This document shows positions 59,712 through 64,000 of a stretch of 64,000 nucleotides of DNA, piece by piece; positions within the stretch are counted from its first letter, which is position 1; every line of letters begins with the position of its first letter. The stretch is from Sphaerosporella brunnea (lineage: Eukaryota > Ascomycota > Pezizomycetes > Pezizales > Pyronemataceae), in the NCBI GenBank assembly GCA_008704415.1, contig VXIS01000141.1:49150-113149 (forward strand), given 5' to 3'. The position numbers and the translations under genes were made by a program. The notes under the pieces were generated by a model. The model had not been told where the DNA came from, did no database searches, and worked only from the letters and a program-made list of their open reading frames with translations.

Positions 59712-60144
59712 AATCCTAGTCCTCCCCCCCCCCCCCCTTTACCCCGCGATATGACCCGACGACAAGTTGTGGCGGTGGGGGAGACATGGATGTTCATTTC
59801 CATCGGATGCTGTGATTCGTTTACACGTCTTGCTCTCTGTTTGCTTCTCGCATGCTCAGCGTAACCTACATACCAATGGAGTTTTGCGTTTTTCTTTTAA
59901 ATCTTGAGGGTAGAACTATTGGGTCTCCGAGGAGCTGTGACGTGAACGTGTGTGCATCTTGTGAAGTTCAACATTCGATACAAGCCAGCAGCATCAGTGT
60001 CAATCTCAGGAATCCTATTACAATCTCTAATCTAATCGTTAGAAACACCGCCATTCTGTTTTTAATACTCCATCCCACAAGCCCTTCTAATTCTAGCAAT
60101 AATTTTATCTTGGTGCTACCCATTCGCTGTTCCCTCACAACTAG
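59712..60144. other. Convergent 3' flanks
   Basis: No gene is seen. It should hold the 3' UTRs of the light-chain gene and of the kinase gene; there is a C11-C12 tract near 59725. Confidence 0.6.
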
Positions 60145-62141
60145 TCACGCCTTAGCGCCAGAAGCCCACCCAAACTCTTGCTCCAGCAAACTAGTAGCAA
60201 CAAAGCTAAATCCGCCAAACGGATCATCTTCATGTTTAGCCTGTACCTTGCCTTCAAAGGACGCCGGAAAACCATGTCCCGCCAGAGGGCTCAACGGCAA
60301 GTCCGTAAACTCGCTCGAAAAGTTCTCGGCAAGCACGGGATCAGTGACGAGCGGCTGGATCGGCGGCGTGAGCTCCCTAGCCTCGAGCTTGACCCAATCA
60401 ATCTTGCGGAAGAACCGATGCTTTTTGATGATCGGGAGGTCTTGGACCAGGTTGTAACCGAGGCGCTTGTGCGGTTGCTTGCGCAGCAGCCGCGTGATGA
60501 AGTCTTTCGCGTCGGCAGATAGATACGGTGGCATTTGCACCTTTCGCTTCTGAATCTTGTCGCGCACTTTCATCGGCGTGCTGCCCTCGAAGGGGAGCTT
60601 GCCCGTGAGAAGCTCATACGAGAGGATACCTACTCCCCACCAGTCCACCGCGGCGCCGTACTCGGAGCCGTCGTCGCAAAGAACCTCGGGCGCCATGTAG
60701 CCGGGCGTGCCGAGGAGCGAGCTGCACCGAGAACCCTCGCTGCTGACTTTGCTGAGGCCAAAGTCCGTGAGCAGCAGTTGACCCTCGTGGTCGAGGAGAC
60801 AATTTTCCGGCTTGAGATCCCGATAAACCACGCCGACATTGAGGTGTAAATGGCTGAGAGCCAGTACCAACTGCGCAATGTAGTACGCGGCAGTGTCCTC
60901 GGAAAACCTCCAAGTTTCGGCGAGGTGAAGGAACAACTCACCGCCTTGAGCATATCTGTTACATATACTGTTAGTTGCAGTGCGAGGGGACATCAGCTGT
61001 GCAGCTTACTCAAGGATCAAGTAAAGCTTCTCGTGGTCCTGAAAAGCGTAGTAAAGTTTCACCACGTTTGGATGGCGGACTGATTCGAGAATCGATCGCT
61101 CTGTGATGGTCTGCTCGACAACCCTCTTGTGGATAACGATAGATGCCTTCTTCATCTGCTTCTGCGCGTAAAGCCGCCCGCTGGCCTTGTGACGTACCAA
61201 AAGCACAGTGCCAAAACTTATGACCTCATTAGCAGACATCCTGAGTGGCATCACCCAAGAACCACTCACGCTCCCTTTCCCAGGCATTTGAGGGGCTCGA
61301 AGTCATCGACAGTCATCTTCTTTCTGGCTGGCGATGCCGTCCTGGAGCCAGTTCTCGAGTCCACATCCTTGGAAATGTAGTCTTCGTCAATAGCGACTTC
61401 ATAGGCGACGACGGATTCTCTGTCATCCTCCTCTCCATTGTCTGAGGACGCTGGAGTCTCGGTTCCCGCAACTGTCACGATATCGCCGGGATGAGCATTG
61501 CCCAAGAACGATGAAAACCCCGAACGCGGCGGCGAAGAAGAGACGGAGCTAGATGAAGACGTTTCCCCGCGCGCTGTCAATTCCCAGGTGTACTCGGAAT
61601 CTGGCTTCCCAGCAGGCCGAGGGGTAGAGGAGATGAAGTTTGCACGAAGGGAACCAGTCGAAGGTGACGCTTTGAGGGTGCGAGGAAGCAAAAAGTCCGG
61701 CTTCTCCAGACCAGCCGTGCTGATTCCGGCATCGCGCTTCTCTGCTTTGCTCTTCTTATTCTTGTTCTTCTTTTTACGGCCCCGAGAAGGACTAAGTTCG
61801 GCTTCGGCGCGTTCAGCAGCGATATCGCCAGCATCGCTCGGTGTGCGCGAAGAAGGTCGAGAGTTCGCCAGGAGCATAGCGAGTCCGCCTTTGGCGGTTC
61901 CAGATGTCATTCCAGCGCGGGGAGAGATGCGATCGGCGGTCAGAGTGGTAGTCGCAGCTGGCTGCGGCGATGCACGAAGACCCCAGGAGGGCTTCAAGGC
62001 AGGCGGAGCGCTTCCCCCAAGGCGTGGCCATTCCTTCTCAAATTGGGTGGGGAGGTTGAACCGTTGGGTATTGTGCTGCGGCGACGCGCGATTGCGTGAA
62101 GTGTGCGCGTCGGCACCGTCGAACGCAAAAATCGCAACCAT
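60145..62141 (-). CDS. AGC protein kinase, S6K/Psk1-like
   Basis: Minus-strand model: exons 62141-61270, 61216-61010 and 60955-60145, 629 aa. The first about 275 residues are low-complexity, Ser-rich, with a Lys-rich patch. The kinase domain follows: [25 protein letters not shown] (catalytic Lys), [10 protein letters not shown] (Tyr replaces the usual His, as in many AGC kinases), TDFGLSKV and [10 protein letters not shown]. The AGC tail ends with a hydrophobic motif, DPFGGFSFV. The sequence most resembles fungal ribosomal-S6-kinase-like proteins such as fission-yeast Psk1, and it lacks the C2 domain of Sch9; TORC1/PDK1 control is inferred from the family. In the activation segment the usual GTPEY is GTPGY. 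The introns are 53 and 54 nt. No ATG exists upstream of 62141 in the open frame. Confidence 0.9.
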
Positions 62142-62743
62142 TGTATCGGTCTCGAGCGGAGCGCTTATAGCGAGTTCAAGGTCCACAACAAACCGAGGAA
62201 AGCCGTATGCCGGCGTGTGTCGCGGTAAATTATGTTGTTATTCGAGCAAAAACCGCTCGACCGAAGTCGAGCGGGGATTAGAAGTTCAACGTGGGGGCAC
62301 TTCGAAAAGTGCCGTTGAAGGTGGGTTCAGGGGATCAACGTTCTCAAGGTCGAAGGAGAGTGTCGCCGAAAGTCAAGAGCAGCAGTCCAGTTGGGAAAGA
62401 AACAGAAATGACAGGTGCAAAGGCGCTTTTGGAGGATACTGCCATATGGTATGCCCGAAGGGTATTGGGGGTGGGGAGTTGTCGAAAGCTATTGGCGGCG
62501 TTGTGGGTTGGTAGGGGTAGTTGTTCGAGGAAAGAAGAAGGCGAAGAGGAAGATTTAAAGCAGCCGCTCTGTTTCTGGACTGGGTTATTGTGGAGCGGCA
62601 AATCACCCCACAGAAAAAAAAAAAGAAAAAAACATTTATGATTAGGGGTTAGCTAAATCATCGACTCTGAGTAACGTAAGCCAGGTAGAAGCGAGACGTC
62701 GGGGGTTAACGAGACGCCGGGTAAATGCCCGCGAGCCCCACCT
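62142..62743. other. Kinase gene promoter region
   Basis: No gene is seen. A short hairpin (CCGCTCGACCGAAGTCGAGCGG) spans about 62252-62273, reported here only by its arms. Confidence 0.5.
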
Positions 62744-62800
62744 TTGCTCGACTTTCTCAAGCAACAACGCAGTGAAAAACCGTCCAACCAGCCCCAAACG

Positions 62801-63406
62801 ATGCCGCGTATCAAAGACCAAACTATTCTACCCCAAATTGACCGGGAAGAGTGCTTTCAGCGAGCGCTACAAGCACTTAAGGACGGTGTCTTCTCCTCCA
62901 TAGGGGAGGCAGCGACGGCGTTCAACCTTTCCAAGTCCAGCCTCGCACATCGTCGCAATAGCCGTCAGACCAGGCAGAAAGCGCATGAGCGTGACCAAGT
63001 TATTTCTCCAGCTGCAGAAAAGGCTATTGTGAAGTACATTCTTAAACTAGACGACTATGGTTTCCCACCCCGTTTGGACCAATTGTGGCATATGGTAGAG
63101 AAGCTAGCGGTGGAAGAGCGAGCAGCACTGAAAGCTGGCTACAAAGCAGAGGGACGGAAAAACCAAGTTCACGATACTATTGAAAAGAACTAAATTACCC
63201 AGTTCCTCAACTGCCACCCAGAACTGGCTGCGAAAATGGCACGGAGAATGGATCGCCAGCGAGTTTTCGCCAGCAACCTTACGACTATTGCAGACCACTT
63301 CAAAAAGCTCGGCGAGGTTATTCGCACAGAGAGATTTTGTCCTTATCAGATTACAACCGTTGACGAGAAGGCAATCATTCTTGGTTATTCCTTTAAGTCA
63401 AAGTGA
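62801..63406 (+). pseudogene. Pogo-type transposase, truncated and interrupted
   Basis: From ATG 62801 the frame reads a helix-turn-helix (FQRALQALKDGVFSSIGEAA, then FNLSKSSLAHRR) and a CENP-B-like second helix-turn-helix (KAIVKYILKLDDYGFPPR). After an in-frame TAA at 63191-63193 the same frame continues with ITQFLNCHPELAAKMARRMD and the start of the DDE domain (VDEKAIILGY), ending at TGA 63404-63406. In related transposases the TAA position is usually Trp. The rest of the DDE domain is missing; the 287-bp repeat starts two bases after this stop. It differs in sequence from the pogo relic at 53384. Confidence 0.85.
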
Positions 63407-63407
63407 T

Positions 63408-63974
63408 TGTAACGAGGCTCTGTCTACCAGAGTGTCGTGGAATTGAACTCGTGACCTTGGGGAAAAGCAAGGCAAAATCCTAAACAATAGAATTTTAAGG
63501 GCTATCTTGTCGGGTGGACACTAATGGTTCTTGTTGCTGAAGATAAAGGGGTTCTCTCGGCGGAAGCAATCCTACTTATAGTAGAATGCCGCTCCAGAGA
63601 CTACCGTCTCCCTGAGTAATACTCAGCCTTTACTCCTTGCTGGCTTTCCGACAGTCTCTGCGACTGCGGGCGTCAAGGCGCGCACAGAGATCGCTGTAAC
63701 GTGGCTCTGTCTACCAGAGTGTCGTGGAATTGAACTCGTGACCTTGGGGAAAAGCAAGGCAAAATCCTAAACAATAGAATTTTAAGGGCTATCTTGTCGG
63801 GTGGACACTAATGATTCTTGTTGCTGAAGATAAAGGGGTTCTCTCGGCGGAAGCAATCCTACTTATAGTAGAACCCCGCTCCAGAGACTCCCTGAGTAAT
63901 ACTCAGCCTTTACTCCTTGCTGGCTTTCCGACAGTCTCTACGACTGCGGGCGTCAAGGCGCGCACAGAGATCGC
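63408..63974. repeat. Tandem pair of 287-bp repeats, LTR-like
   Basis: Copy 1 spans 63408-63694 and copy 2 spans 63695-63974. They are head-to-tail with no spacer and almost identical; copy 2 lacks 7 bp (near 63890) and has a few point changes. Both start TGTAACG. On the minus strand each carries GAGTTCAATTC, similar to a Pol III B box, near its end. They could be adjacent LTRs, a SINE-like dimer or a small satellite. Confidence 0.85.
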
Positions 63975-64000
63975 CCCACCTTTCTATGACTCACTCTTTG

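Noticed and set aside
63408..63974. Calling the 287-bp units a complete LTR retrotransposon
   Set aside because: There is no internal region, primer-binding site or polyprotein between the copies.

Overview
The window looks like nuclear chromosomal DNA of a filamentous ascomycete (Pezizomycotina). Genes are split by short GT-AG introns (about 50-70 nt, often with CTAAC/CTGAC-like branch sites). The gene set is typically fungal: a mucin osmosensor, an AA9 cellulose mono-oxygenase with a fungal CBM1, and Tad-, pogo- and hAT-type transposons. Long gene-poor intergenic stretches and many long A/T homopolymers suggest an expanded genome, as in some Pezizomycetes; the class cannot be fixed from this sequence alone.

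Layout. 1.8-5.5 kb: MSB2-type transmembrane mucin. 6.2-7.7 kb: a small coiled-coil ORF and a minus-strand Psg1-like secretory membrane protein. 11-14.8 kb: a four-exon C2H2-like zinc-finger protein and a TatD-family hydrolase. 14.8-23.1 kb: mostly gene-poor, with one Ych1/Ibp1 rhodanese phosphatase. 23.2-24.1 kb: FKBP12 with a possible mitochondrial N-terminal extension. 24.1-28.7 kb: gene-poor. 28.7-29.9 kb: AA9 LPMO with CBM1. 30-38.5 kb: repeat-rich, with a 1250-bp internally deleted hAT element (perfect 8-bp target duplication) and tiny TA-flanked foldback elements. 34.9-43.2 kb: an orphan protein, an Alr4036-type flavoprotein, another orphan, and the SAGA subunit Ada2. 44.8-47 kb: glucose-6-phosphate isomerase, carrying an apparent +1 frameshift in exon 1 and a MITE in its last intron. 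48.7-51.1 kb: AP-1 beta-adaptin. 51.5-55.3 kb: a graveyard of foldback elements, a broken pogo transposase and a gene remnant. 55.8-62.2 kb: EMC4, a Tad LINE tail, a peroxisomal enoyl-CoA hydratase, a myosin essential light chain and an S6K/Psk1-like AGC kinase. 62.7-64 kb: a second pogo relic and a tandem 287-bp repeat.

Most genes are unrelated housekeeping functions (secretory membrane biogenesis: EMC4, Psg1, AP-1; chromatin: Ada2; glycolysis: PGI; signalling: Msb2, Psk1-like). I saw no gene cluster or operon-like system. All splice models below were made by eye from reading frame, GT/AG sites and family similarity; where several exons are given, the summed length is a multiple of three unless stated. 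I did not find a clearly undescribed multi-gene system. The strongest unusual items are the transposon structures, the PGI lesion, a probable start-codon-only exon, and a set of stop-free 3n introns.
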